From JADCRZ01 sp965200945 (GTDB lineage Bacteria; Bacteroidota; Bacteroidia; Chitinophagales; Chitinophagaceae): a stretch of DNA of 64,000 nt. A program made the position numbers and the translations under genes. Location: NCBI GenBank assembly GCA_965200945.1, contig OZ241749.1, positions 4,030,001-4,094,000 on the forward strand, written 5' to 3'. Below, piece by piece: positions 26,343-35,122 of the stretch (positions within the stretch are counted from its first letter, which is position 1; every line of letters starts with the position of its first letter). The notes below the pieces were generated by a model. The model had not been told where the DNA came from. It saw nothing but the letters and a program-made list of their open reading frames with translations, and ran no database searches.

Positions 26343-28697
26343 ATGCCTATGTTCTTTCCCATTATCAGACCGCTGCTGGCGGCAACCTTTCTGCTTGCCG
26401 CTTCCTCCCTCAGCGCACAATCCATTACCACCGCCGGACAACCCGCCGTACTCAGCATCCGGGCCGCCGGAGAGCACAGTATCCGCGTTACGCTGAAGCC
26501 GGTCAGCTTCAAAGAAGACTTTCCTTACACTCCTGCCCTCGCCGAACGTCCGTACCCGGCACCGGCGATCAGCCTCACCAGCATTACCAAACCGGTAAAA
26601 AAGCAGGTCGGTTCCTTGCAGGTGGAAGTGAAACCGACGCCGCTGTCGGTAATAGTCAGCAATGGGAAAGGAGAGAAGATACAGGAGATCGTTTTCAATG
26701 AAGACGGGAACATGACCTTTACCTTCAGCGATGAACCGGTGCTGGGCATGGGCGAAGGCGGTTCCAAACCTTCACGCGGCGAAGACTGGCGCACGAAGAA
26801 GATCGAATTCGACCGCCGGGGCCTGCTGGATTCCATGCAGCCCCGCTGGCAGAGCGACGCCTACGGCTCGCGCAACCCGGTGCCCCTGCTGATCGGTACC
26901 GAAGGCTGGGGGCTCTTTGTGGCAACGCCCTGGGTCTACGTCGATCTTTCCAAACCCGGCCAGGGCCGGTTTATTCCCTGGAAACCGCGCCAGCAGGATA
27001 CACTGCAGCAGAACGAGCGAAACCAGGGTCTGAACCAGGCCAAGGGGCTGCCGCCCGCAGGATCGGTGGTGCCTGGCTTGTACGATGTATTCGTTTTCGA
27101 TGCGCATGATCCGAAAGCTTTTATGAAAGACGAATCGGTGATCGCCGGCCCCGCCGTAATGCCGCCCAAGTGGGCGCTGGGTTATATGCAGTCGCACCGC
27201 ACGCTGGAAGATGAAACCCAGATGATGGGCGTCATCGACTCTTTCCGCGCCAAGAAGATCCCCCTGGATGCGGTGATCTACCTGGGCACCGGATTCACGC
27301 CCCGCGGCTGGAACACCAAACAGCCTTCTTTCGACTTCAACCCCGAAGTGTTCAAGCGCGATCCGAAAGTTGTTCTGGACGACATGCACGCACGCCATGT
27401 GAAAGTGGTGATGCACATGGTTCCTTGGGACCGCGACAAGCTGCCGACCCTGCATGGAAACATCCCGGTCAGAAACGGAGAAACCGTCGACGACTCGCAT
27501 ATCCTGACCTACTGGAAGCAGCATGAAAGCCTGGTAAAAAATGGGGTGGATGCGTTCTGGCCCGATGAAGGCGACTGGTTCAACCTGTACGAAAGGATCA
27601 AGCGGCACCAGCTTTACTACCAGGGACCGCTCACCACGCTCACCGATACGCGCCCCTGGAGCCTGCACCGCAACGGGTTTCTGGGCATCGCTCAATGGGG
27701 CGGATGGGTTTGGTCGGGCGATACCGAGTCTTCCTGGAAAACCCTGGAAGGCCAGATCGCGGTCGGACTCAATTATTCGCTCAGCACATCTCCGTACTGG
27801 GGTTCCGATATCGGTGGCTTCTACGCAAACGCCGAAAAGACGGGCGAGCTGTACACGCGCTGGTTCCAGTTTGGTTCCTTCTGCCCCTCCTTCCGCTCAC
27901 ATGGCCGCACCTGGATGACGAGCCTTCCGTGGGGTTTCGGACTCAGCGACATGGGTCCGCGGGAAGGCAATAACACCAACACCGTATCCGCGAACGGGGT
28001 AGAAGACAAACGCTTCATCAAGCAGTCGGAGATGAACAATCCCAATGTGGAACCTGTGACGCGGAAGTATACCGAGCTGCATTACCAGCTCCTTCCGTAC
28101 ACATATTCGCTCGCCTGGGAAGCACATGCCACCGGCATGCCGCTGATGCGGGCCATGTGGCTGCACTACCCGCAGGATGAACAGGCCAAACGCATGGGCA
28201 ACCAGTACCTCTGGGGGCCGAGCATGCTGATAGCGCCGGTGTATACCAAAGGCGCCACTTCCCGCGAAGTGTATCTTCCGCAGGGAACCTGGTACGACTG
28301 GTGGACCAGCGAACCGGCAAAGGGCGGACAGACCGTATCGAAACAGGTTGATCTGGCCACCATGCCCATCTATGTGAAGGCCGGCGCCATCATTCCTTTT
28401 GACCCCATCAGGCAGTACACCGCACAGGCAGTCAGTGAACCCACCACTTTACGCGTGTATCGCGGGGCGGATGGGCTTTTTACCCTGTACGATGATGACG
28501 GTATCAGTCTTGGCTACCTGAAAGGAAAAAACAATCAGACCCTAATCAAATGGAACGACCAGCAGAAAAAACTGAGCCTTGCGCCGGTGGTTTCCGGCTT
28601 GTCTTCCACATCCCGTACCTTTAAAATTGAAACGTACCCTGATCACGTTACAAAAACAGTTTCATACAATGGCAAAGCCATGGACGTGAGTCTATAA
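26343..28697 (+). CDS. Exported GH31 alpha-glucosidase family protein
   Basis: A 784-residue secreted or periplasmic glycoside hydrolase with a signal peptide (about 1-23, 'AATFLLAASSLSAQ'). A beta-sandwich N-domain precedes the GH31 catalytic barrel. Diagnostic stretches are 'WALGYMQSHRTLEDE', the nucleophile region 'VDAFWPDEGDWFN', 'RPWSLHRNGFLG', 'WSGDTESSWKTLEGQIAVGLN' (quoted in part) and 'GSDIGGFYANAE'. 'MPLMRAMWLHYPQD' and 'LPQGTWYDWWT' mark the C-terminal sheet domain. GH31 enzymes cleave alpha-glucosides or alpha-xylosides. No PUL genes (susC/susD) are nearby, so the substrate is open. Confidence 0.92.
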   Translation: MPMFFPIIRPLLAATFLLAASSLSAQSITTAGQPAVLSIRAAGEHSIRVTLKPVSFKEDFPYTPALAERPYPAPAISLTSITKPVKKQVGSLQVEVKPTPLSVIVSNGKGEKIQEIVFNEDGNMTFTFSDEPVLGMGEGGSKPSRGEDWRTKKIEFDRRGLLDSMQPRWQSDAYGSRNPVPLLIGTEGWGLFVATPWVYVDLSKPGQGRFIPWKPRQQDTLQQNERNQGLNQAKGLPPAGSVVPGLYDVFVFDAHDPKAFMKDESVIAGPAVMPPKWALGYMQSHRTLEDETQMMGVIDSFRAKKIPLDAVIYLGTGFTPRGWNTKQPSFDFNPEVFKRDPKVVLDDMHARHVKVVMHMVPWDRDKLPTLHGNIPVRNGETVDDSHILTYWKQHESLVKNGVDAFWPDEGDWFNLYERIKRHQLYYQGPLTTLTDTRPWSLHRNGFLGIAQWGGWVWSGDTESSWKTLEGQIAVGLNYSLSTSPYWGSDIGGFYANAEKTGELYTRWFQFGSFCPSFRSHGRTWMTSLPWGFGLSDMGPREGNNTNTVSANGVEDKRFIKQSEMNNPNVEPVTRKYTELHYQLLPYTYSLAWEAHATGMPLMRAMWLHYPQDEQAKRMGNQYLWGPSMLIAPVYTKGATSREVYLPQGTWYDWWTSEPAKGGQTVSKQVDLATMPIYVKAGAIIPFDPIRQYTAQAVSEPTTLRVYRGADGLFTLYDDDGISLGYLKGKNNQTLIKWNDQQKKLSLAPVVSGLSSTSRTFKIETYPDHVTKTVSYNGKAMDVSL

Positions 28698-28738
28698 AAA
28701 GGACGGTATTCAAATTTGTAACACAAAAGAACTATTAT

Positions 28739-30328
28739 ATGACAATGACAGGAGAAAATTTTACCGGTTTTACAACCACTTCAAAAAGCGATAAATCGTT
28801 TCAGGCTTTTTCGCCCTCGCAAAACAGTTTCCTGCCCGGCGATTTCAAACTGGCCGCGAGCGAAGAACTGGATTATGCGCTGTCGCTTGCAGGCAAAGCG
28901 TTTCCGGTTTACAGTGGTCTTTCATACGCACGCCGGGCCGACTTCCTGGATGCGATCGCAAAAGAGATCATGGACCTGGGCGACGTACTCTTAGAAAGAT
29001 GCTCTGCAGAATCGGGCCTGCCTGTGGCCCGCATTACGGGCGAGCGTGGAAGGACCTGCGGACAGTTGCAGATGTTTGCAAAGCTGCTGCGTGATGGCTG
29101 GTGGGTGGATGCACGGATCGATCTGGCGCAGCCCGACAGGAAGCCGGTTCCGAAAGTGGATATCCGCCGGATGCTGGTGCCCATCGGACCGGTAGCGGTT
29201 TTTGGCGCAAGCAATTTCCCGCTGGCGTTTTCCACTGCGGGCGGTGATACGGCATCCGCGCTGGCTGCAGGCTGCCCGGTGGTCGTTAAAGCACATTCCT
29301 CACACCCAGGAACAAACGAACTCATATCGGGCGCCATCATCAAAGCCGCACAGTCGACCGGCATGCCTGAAGGCGTCTTTTCTTCAGTATATCTGTCGCA
29401 CCAGGATGTGATGACGCTGGTGAAACACCCGGTGATCAAGGCGGTAGGCTTCACCGGTTCCCGGTTCGTGGGCATGCAGCTGTTCAACGCAGCCGTCAGC
29501 CGTCCCGACCCGATCCCTGTGTATGCCGAGATGAGTGCGATCAACCCGGTGGTGCTGATGGAAGGGGCGCTGGCCACAAAAAAAGAAACCATCGCCAAAG
29601 ATCTGGCCGGCTCCGTGGTATTGGGTGCCGGACAGTTCTGTACGAACCCCGGCCTTGTGCTGATGAAAGAAACGGAAGCGGCCAAAGCGTTCCGCGAGCA
29701 GTTTGCGCAGGAGATGAGTACCACGACGCCCGCCACGATGCTGAACAAAAATATTTATAAAGCGTACGGCGAAAGCGTGAAAACATTTCAGGAAGCAGAC
29801 GAGATCTCGGTACTGGCGCAATCTTCCACCGAATCGGTTGCCGACAAATACCAGGCACAACCCGTGGCGCATATGATCCAGGCGACTGACTTTATTGCCA
29901 AGAAAGAGTTTTCGGACGAGATCTTCGGGCCGGCCACGCTGCTGGTGCTCTGCAAAGACGACGCCGAGCTGCTTGCTGCCCTGCAATCGCTGGAAGGACA
30001 GCTGACTGCAACCATCCATGCCACACCAGAAGATGAGAAAAACATGAAACCGGTCGTGGATATCATCACGCAGAAAGCCGGCCGTGTTATCTACGGCGGC
30101 TATCCGACCGGCGTGGAAGTGTGTCATTCGATGCAGCACGGCGGGCCGTTCCCTGCTACCACTGATGGCAGATCGACCTCAGTAGGCACGGCAGCCATCT
30201 ACCGCTTTGTTCGACCGGTGGCTTTCCAGAGCTTCCCTGATCACCTGCTGCCCGAGCCGCTGCAAAATGCCAATCCCCTGAACATTTCGCGGCTGGTGGA
30301 TGGTAACTGGACGACTGAAGGGATATAA
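28739..30328 (+). CDS. Aldehyde dehydrogenase, alpha-ketoglutaric semialdehyde type
   Basis: A 529-residue NAD(P)-dependent aldehyde dehydrogenase. The catalytic Cys is in 'GAGQFCTNPGL' (about residue 300), with the general-base region 'YAEMSAINPVV'. The cofactor region shows 'PIGPVAVFGASNFPLAFSTAGGD' (quoted in part), 'AHSSHPGT' and 'FTGSRFVG'. The N-terminal 'ERGRTCGQLQMFA' and the C-terminal 'GGYPTGVEV...MQHGGPFPAT' point to the KGSADH subgroup (EC 1.2.1.26), which oxidises 2-oxoglutarate semialdehyde at the end of non-phosphorylated pentose, uronate or hydroxyproline breakdown. ATG starts occur at 28739 and 28745. A strong terminator follows. No pathway partners lie next to it. Confidence 0.92.
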   Translation: MTMTGENFTGFTTTSKSDKSFQAFSPSQNSFLPGDFKLAASEELDYALSLAGKAFPVYSGLSYARRADFLDAIAKEIMDLGDVLLERCSAESGLPVARITGERGRTCGQLQMFAKLLRDGWWVDARIDLAQPDRKPVPKVDIRRMLVPIGPVAVFGASNFPLAFSTAGGDTASALAAGCPVVVKAHSSHPGTNELISGAIIKAAQSTGMPEGVFSSVYLSHQDVMTLVKHPVIKAVGFTGSRFVGMQLFNAAVSRPDPIPVYAEMSAINPVVLMEGALATKKETIAKDLAGSVVLGAGQFCTNPGLVLMKETEAAKAFREQFAQEMSTTTPATMLNKNIYKAYGESVKTFQEADEISVLAQSSTESVADKYQAQPVAHMIQATDFIAKKEFSDEIFGPATLLVLCKDDAELLAALQSLEGQLTATIHATPEDEKNMKPVVDIITQKAGRVIYGGYPTGVEVCHSMQHGGPFPATTDGRSTSVGTAAIYRFVRPVAFQSFPDHLLPEPLQNANPLNISRLVDGNWTTEGI

Positions 30329-30353
30329 ATATGTTCGGTTATACTTAACTGTG

Positions 30354-30389
30354 ATGCCTGGTGGAAAGAGCTCCACCAGGCATTTTTTT
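30354..30389 (+). terminator. Rho-independent terminator after aldehyde dehydrogenase
   Basis: A perfect 11-bp stem, TGCCTGGTGGA with TCCACCAGGCA, around a 6-base loop, followed by seven T residues. Confidence 0.92.
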
Positions 30390-30496
30390 GTGCCGGGGAG
30401 AGGTGGGCTGAAGCCAACATTCCTTTGGACGGGAAGTAGATGGCGTATGTTCGAAACATTGACATCCCATCCGGTCGCACCTCCAACCCGTTCGTC

Positions 30497-30558
30497 ATTC
30501 CCGCCAGGTGCCAACACGCGCTTGCCTGTGCCGCCTGTTGCTGCGCCTGGGCGGGAAT
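30497..30558. repeat. Inverted repeat with ATTCCCGCC/GGCGGGAAT arms
   Basis: Perfect 9-bp arms (30497-30505 and 30550-30558) are separated by 44 bp. The flanks extend the pairing partly (AGG inside the left arm, CCTGG inside the right). The arms resemble the 'attccc...gggaat' REP-like repeats of other bacteria (such as dRS3 in Neisseria), although no common origin is implied. Confidence 0.6.
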
Positions 30559-30582
30559 CTAAGCGGAGGAGCAAATGAGAGT

Positions 30583-30770
30583 TGGATGTAAGCCGGTATT
30601 CAAGGCTTCCCGAATAATAGCCATCCAGCTCAATCTCCGGGGATCTTCGCACGTACAGGCGCGCTGCAGCGTGTGGTTGCATGCCTGCAACCACACGCTA
30701 CGCAAAGATGACAAGCGGATTGGAGGTGCGGGTGATAGGTACAGCAGGATTTCGAACACGCAGGGTTTCA
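30583..30770 (+). repeat. Long intergenic repeat, copy 1
   Basis: It shares a core with copy 2 (37014-37200): both read GGGGATCTTC, then CGTACAGGCGCGCTGCAGC, then GTGGTTGCA and CGCAAAG-TGACAAG, followed by GAGGTGCG. This copy contains a perfect 13-bp hairpin, GCGTGTGGTTGCA (30669-30681) with TGCAACCACACGC (30686-30698), loop TGCC. Both copies lie between convergent genes in the same orientation. Confidence 0.8.
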
Positions 30771-30814
30771 CTAACCGAGGCACGCCTGGCCTCAAAAAGC
30801 AGAACCCGCCCCTT

Positions 30815-33733
30815 TTACAAACCCAGCGCCTGGTAAATCGTCTCCTGAATTTTTCCCCGTACGTTCAGGGTCGACAACTTCAAATTGTCGCCGCCATAAG
30901 GGTTTACACGATTGGAGAGGAAGATGAAGATGAGGTGGTACTTGGGATCTACCCAGAAACAGGTGCCGGTATAGCCGGTATGCCCGTAGGTGAGCGGGGA
31001 GGCAGACAGGCAGGGATATGGCTCCTTTCTGATCAAGTTGTCTTTCTCTGGTTTGTCGAAGCCGTAGCCCCGGCGGCTGATGGGTGTCTGGTATGCGCTG
31101 AACGTGTCGATGGTGGCTTTGTTGATGAAGCGCTGGCCGTAGAAGGTGCCGCCGTTGAGCAGCATCTGGGTGATCATGGCCAGGTCGTTGGCGGTGCTGA
31201 ACAGCCCTGCATGGCCAGCCACGCCGCCGAACATGGCCGCGCCCGGATCATGTACATCGCCACGCAGCTGCTGGCTCCGGAAGCCGATCTCGCGTTCGGT
31301 AGGCACGATGCGGCTCAGGGGGAAACGCTCCCTTGGCTTGAAGCCGGTGGCTGCCAGATGCAGCTTGTCGTAAAATTCTCTCTGCACATATTTATCCAGC
31401 GTGGTGCCGCTGATGGCTTCCACGATCTTACCCAGAAAAATGAAATCGTTGTCGCTGTATATGTAATGATTCCTTGGCCCCACCTCACTCTTCAGGATGC
31501 GTTTGAAGATGGTATCCACCCAGTCGTTCCGCATGTACATGTTGTCGGCGACCCGTATCGAATGACTGTGGTTGGGGGCGGTGTTGTAAATGGTGTAATC
31601 CGACAGCCCGCCCCGGCTCGAATCGATCGTCTCTTTGTAGAAGGGGATGAACGATTTCAGTCCGGCCTGGTGCAGCAGGATGTCTTTGAGCGAAATACTT
31701 TCCTTGTTGGTGCCTTTTGTCCAGCTGAGGTAATCGCCGAGTGTTTTGTTGTAGTCGAATTTGCCTTCATCGTGCAGCTTCATAATGGCCAGGTTGGTAG
31801 CCAGTATTTTCGTGACGGAAGCCATGTCGAAAATGCTTTCATTGGTCATCGACTCGAGGCTGTCGTAGGTGTAATAGCCGAACGATTTTTCGTAAGCGAT
31901 CTTGCCGTCTTTGGCCACGAGCACCACGCAACCCGGGGTAGCACGCAGCTGGATGGCGTTGGTGGCAATGGAATCTATCTGCTTCAGTTTAGCCTCGTTG
32001 AACCCGATGGTTGCCGCCGGCACGGTGGGCAGGAACCGGGTTCCTACAAGACCGCTGCCGAAGCTGAATTCTTTGCATACGGTAACAGGCAGGGTGCCGG
32101 AAGGAGGCTGCAGCCCTTCGATGATGTCGACTGCTGCATTCTGGAAAATAGCATCATCTTCATAACAGGCCATGATGTTCTTGGCGCCGCAGAGGTTCTT
32201 GACAGCATAGGGATTTCCAAAAAACAGGGTGATGCTTTTGGTGTCGGTCTGCAGCTGTTGAAGCAGCTGGACGGCTGCCGGAGAGATGCCGAAATTATTG
32301 GCCGGATATCTTGTGTAATTGTGCACGCCGACGATCACCGCATCATATTTTTTCTTCAGCAACTCCATCGTGGACGGGATGCGCGATGCATCGCTTTTGT
32401 AATCGAAATAATACACATCCGCGTTGTAGTCGGTGCGCATGCGCTGGGCGAAAGCATTGTCGCTGCTGATGCCGATGCCAACATACGCGATCTTGTTGTT
32501 CTGGATGGGAGGCAGCGGAAACACCAGCGGGTCGTCGTTCCGAAGCAGGGTAATGGCTTTTTCCGCCACCAGTTTACGCAGATCGGGAACCGACTTGTTG
32601 AGGTCATTGGTGATGTTAGCGGTATTGATGGGCTGTACGTTGGGCAGCACCCATTTGTATTTTGCCTGCAGCACTCTTTTTACTTTCAGGTACACATCGT
32701 TCCAGCTCAGCTTTCCATCCCGGATCGCATCCTTGATTTTCAGGATGCTGCTGTCTACATTACCCGGCAGGCACAGCATGTCGTTGCCGGCGATCAGCGA
32801 TTCAACCGAAGCGCTTCCTCCGGGGAAGAATTTTTTGACGCCTTGCATTTCCAGTGCGTCGGTGAACGTGAGGCCCTGGTAACCCAGTTCCTCCTTCATC
32901 AGCTTGGTCACATTTTTATAGGAGAGCGAAGTGGCGCGGTTGGCGGTGGTATCGATCGCCGGAATATACAGATGCGCGATCATCACGCTGCCGATGCCCG
33001 CTTTGAACACTTCGCGGAAAGGGTACAGCTCCAGTGAATCCAGTGCCGGCCGGCCTTTGTTGATCACCGGCAGGTCGAGGTGAGAATCTACGGCTACGTC
33101 GCCATGACCGGGAAAGTGTTTTGCACAGGCCATCACGCCCTGATCCTGCATGCCTTTCATGATCTCCACGCCGTACCAGCCCACCTTGTATTTGTCTTCC
33201 CCGAAAGAACGGAAGTTGATGACCGGGTTGTCGGGATTGTTGTTGATATCCACCACGGGAGCGTAGTTCACGTGAATGCCTATGCGCTTGCATTGTTCTC
33301 CGATGGCTTTGCCAACTTTGTTTACCAGGTCGGCATCCTGCATGGCGCCCATGGTAAGCTGAAAAGGAAAACTGCCCACACTGTCGAAACGCATGCCCAG
33401 TCCCCATTCTCCGTCCACACAAACCATCAGCGGTGTTTTGGCGATCTTCTGCAGGCTGTTAATGACTTCTGCCTGTTTCACCGGGTTGCCCTGAAAAAGG
33501 CAGATGGAACCGATATTGTATTTCCGGATATTGTCGGCCACCTGCTGATCGTACCATTCCACCCCGGTGCCGGTCCTGGCCGAGAGGCGGACCACCATCA
33601 GCTGGGCGATGCGCTGGTCGTCGGTAAGGGAATTGAACACGCTGTCGACCCACTGCTGTTGAGAGCGGCCGGTCTGGGCAAACGAGTAGGAAGACAGGAG
33701 CACACACGCAAAAAGCAGGATTTTTTTCATCAT
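30815..33733 (-). CDS. GH3 beta-N-acetylglucosaminidase fused to a beta-lactamase-fold serine hydrolase
   Basis: A 972-residue exported two-enzyme fusion with a signal peptide (about 1-20, ending SFAQ). Residues 25-370 are a NagZ-like GH3 barrel: the catalytic His/Asp loop 'KHFPGHGDVAVDSH' (about 205-218) and nucleophile Asp in 'FTDALEMQG' (about 290). A GH3 C-terminal-like Rossmann domain follows (about 400-570). Residues 600-972 are a class C beta-lactamase/DD-peptidase fold with SxxK in 'MASVTKILATN' (about 636), a Tyr motif in 'YIYSDNDF' and 'HTGYTGT' (about 918). The combination suggests trimming of both sugar and peptide parts of peptidoglycan fragments in the periplasm. This architecture is known in Bacteroidota. 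The start is one of two adjacent ATGs. Confidence 0.93.
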   Translation of the reverse strand: MMKKILLFACVLLSSYSFAQTGRSQQQWVDSVFNSLTDDQRIAQLMVVRLSARTGTGVEWYDQQVADNIRKYNIGSICLFQGNPVKQAEVINSLQKIAKTPLMVCVDGEWGLGMRFDSVGSFPFQLTMGAMQDADLVNKVGKAIGEQCKRIGIHVNYAPVVDINNNPDNPVINFRSFGEDKYKVGWYGVEIMKGMQDQGVMACAKHFPGHGDVAVDSHLDLPVINKGRPALDSLELYPFREVFKAGIGSVMIAHLYIPAIDTTANRATSLSYKNVTKLMKEELGYQGLTFTDALEMQGVKKFFPGGSASVESLIAGNDMLCLPGNVDSSILKIKDAIRDGKLSWNDVYLKVKRVLQAKYKWVLPNVQPINTANITNDLNKSVPDLRKLVAEKAITLLRNDDPLVFPLPPIQNNKIAYVGIGISSDNAFAQRMRTDYNADVYYFDYKSDASRIPSTMELLKKKYDAVIVGVHNYTRYPANNFGISPAAVQLLQQLQTDTKSITLFFGNPYAVKNLCGAKNIMACYEDDAIFQNAAVDIIEGLQPPSGTLPVTVCKEFSFGSGLVGTRFLPTVPAATIGFNEAKLKQIDSIATNAIQLRATPGCVVLVAKDGKIAYEKSFGYYTYDSLESMTNESIFDMASVTKILATNLAIMKLHDEGKFDYNKTLGDYLSWTKGTNKESISLKDILLHQAGLKSFIPFYKETIDSSRGGLSDYTIYNTAPNHSHSIRVADNMYMRNDWVDTIFKRILKSEVGPRNHYIYSDNDFIFLGKIVEAISGTTLDKYVQREFYDKLHLAATGFKPRERFPLSRIVPTEREIGFRSQQLRGDVHDPGAAMFGGVAGHAGLFSTANDLAMITQMLLNGGTFYGQRFINKATIDTFSAYQTPISRRGYGFDKPEKDNLIRKEPYPCLSASPLTYGHTGYTGTCFWVDPKYHLIFIFLSNRVNPYGGDNLKLSTLNVRGKIQETIYQALGL

Positions 33734-33814
33734 GGTAGATCGGGCTGGATAATCAGCACAAAGTAAGAAGAATCGGAGAGAAAAGGATGCCGGCGATTTG
33801 TCATAAATTGGGCT

Positions 33815-34351
33815 ATGTCAATTGCAGGAAAATACCGGCCGCAGTTTACCTACGACGATTATGTGACCTGGGAAGGGCGTTGGGAACTGATTGAAGGAAT
33901 GCCTTATGCAATGAGCCCTGCCTCTGCTCTCCGACACCAAATCATGAATGGAAATCTGTATTCAATTTTTAAAGCGTCTTTAAAGCGCAGTGGCAAGGAG
34001 TGCAGTGTATACTTACCTGTTGACTGGAGGATCAGCCATGATACAGTTGTTCAACCCGACTTGCTCATAGCCTGCAAACCTATTGATAAACAGTTCCTTG
34101 ATTTTACACCAGATTTAACGTTAGAGATCCTGTCTCCGTCCACGGCCTTCAAAGACCGACATGAAAAATTTGAATTGTACGAACAGCAGGGAGTGAAATA
34201 TTATGTGATCGTAGATCAAACATTCAAAAAGGTAGAGGTCTGGGAACTGAAAGAGGGAAAATATTGCCTGTTGACAATAGATTCCCCCCTGGTAGAATTT
34301 TTATTTGATGACTGCAGGATCGAGGTCGATCTTGCCGGCGCCTGGCTTTGA
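33815..34351 (+). CDS. Uma2 family (DUF820) putative restriction-fold nuclease
   Basis: A 178-residue protein of the Uma2/DUF820 family, which has a PD-(D/E)xK nuclease fold. Candidate active-site residues are Asp in 'VQPDLLIAC', Glu in 'LTLEILSPST' and Lys in 'KFELYEQQGVKYYVIVD'. The N-terminal 'FTYDDYVTW...WELIEGMPYAMSPA' is typical. Members are very abundant in cyanobacteria and scattered in Bacteroidota, often as isolated single genes; their biological role is unsettled. It is flanked by unrelated genes on both sides, and the sequence is more AT-rich than the GH3 gene before it, consistent with acquisition by transfer (inference). Confidence 0.88.
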   Translation: MSIAGKYRPQFTYDDYVTWEGRWELIEGMPYAMSPASALRHQIMNGNLYSIFKASLKRSGKECSVYLPVDWRISHDTVVQPDLLIACKPIDKQFLDFTPDLTLEILSPSTAFKDRHEKFELYEQQGVKYYVIVDQTFKKVEVWELKEGKYCLLTIDSPLVEFLFDDCRIEVDLAGAWL

Positions 34352-34362
34352 TATTCAGTTCC

Positions 34363-34989
34363 TTATTTTACCGATTCTTTAGTTGTTATGCGCTCCGTGA
34401 TCTTTATCCGTACATCATGCGGTGCCGCTTCATCGCCGCCGAAATAAGGGAACAGCTTGTATCTCAATCCCGTATAGCCAGCCGAGTAACGCTGCACCGT
34501 ATCGGTGACCCCGTTCACCGTAAAAGAATAGTAGTCGGTCTTTGCTTGTACCGCACAGGTAACTTCCTGGTTTATATCTGCCAAAGCAATGGTTTTAATG
34601 ATCCGTACCTTGTTCACATAGGCATAGGCATACAGCACAACCTTCTGCCCGTTCCATGACCAGCCCAGGCGGGCGCTGTTTTCCTGGTGATTGGTACCGC
34701 CATCGGAAAAGCCGATCAGCTTGTTCACGTCTCCCTGGTTCTCAATCGTTAGGGAAGTATAGATCGCTGAACTGTCGAATACGACCGTGGCGTTTATGGT
34801 TGTGTCGAACATCAGTTCCGCCTGGTTTTGCTCGCAGTAATGATTGCCCTGTTTGATGTAATATTCGGTGGAAACTGTGGTGCTTGTATTTTCAGCGTGT
34901 GCAGGAATAAGTGGATCCTTTTCACAGGAGTATAACAGGGGGCTTATACACATAAGTATGCCTGTGGCCGCATTGATCAACCGCTTCAT
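34363..34989 (-). CDS. Putative lipoprotein of unknown function
   Basis: A 208-residue predicted lipoprotein. The signal peptide ends in a lipobox 'LLYSCEKD' (Cys at about 23), placing it on a membrane facing the periplasm. The mature part looks beta-rich, with aromatic and Gly-rich strands ('RLGWSWNGQKVVLYAYAY', 'KTDYYSFTVNGV', 'YKLFPYFGGDEAAPHDVRI'), which suggests a jelly-roll sandwich such as carbohydrate-binding or lyase folds; I cannot name the family. The reading frame continues upstream to 35265 across the mutL start, but that part is only a shadow of mutL, so the ATG at 34989 is the real start. It is divergent from mutL. Confidence 0.75.
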   Translation of the reverse strand: MKRLINAATGILMCISPLLYSCEKDPLIPAHAENTSTTVSTEYYIKQGNHYCEQNQAELMFDTTINATVVFDSSAIYTSLTIENQGDVNKLIGFSDGGTNHQENSARLGWSWNGQKVVLYAYAYVNKVRIIKTIALADINQEVTCAVQAKTDYYSFTVNGVTDTVQRYSAGYTGLRYKLFPYFGGDEAAPHDVRIKITERITTKESVK

Positions 34990-35097
34990 AGGTAAGGATT
35001 TTGGGGTTTTTAATCTGGACGCGTAATAAACGAAAAGCAGGGTCATTTTATTTTTTAGCGGGAAGTTAAATGTGCAAACCAGCTTCCGCAGAAACTT

Positions 35098-35105
35098 TAA
35101 ATTTG
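35098..35105 (+). promoter_or_regulatory. -7 promoter element of mutL
   Basis: TAAATTTG is a full TAnnTTTG match. It lies downstream of the in-frame GTG at 35072 and 17 bp before the TTG at 35123, so it supports the later start. Confidence 0.5.
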
Positions 35106-35122
35106 CGTTAAAGCCCATCATT

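Larger units (their letters stand above)
30390..30814. other. Gene-free region carrying two repeat elements
   Basis: It lies between convergent genes and has no credible coding sequence. It contains a CATTCCCGCC/GGCGGGAATC inverted repeat (30496-30559) and copy 1 of a long intergenic repeat (about 30583-30770), both listed separately. Confidence 0.8.

Noticed and set aside
30583..30770. Long repeat considered as an insertion sequence
   Set aside because: No transposase frame, no clear terminal inverted repeats at the ends and no visible target duplication.
30575..33037. An 820-codon open frame on the plus strand opposite the GH3-beta-lactamase gene
   Set aside because: It mirrors the real gene's codon bias, shows no family motif, and crosses the repeat region and terminal part of the other gene.
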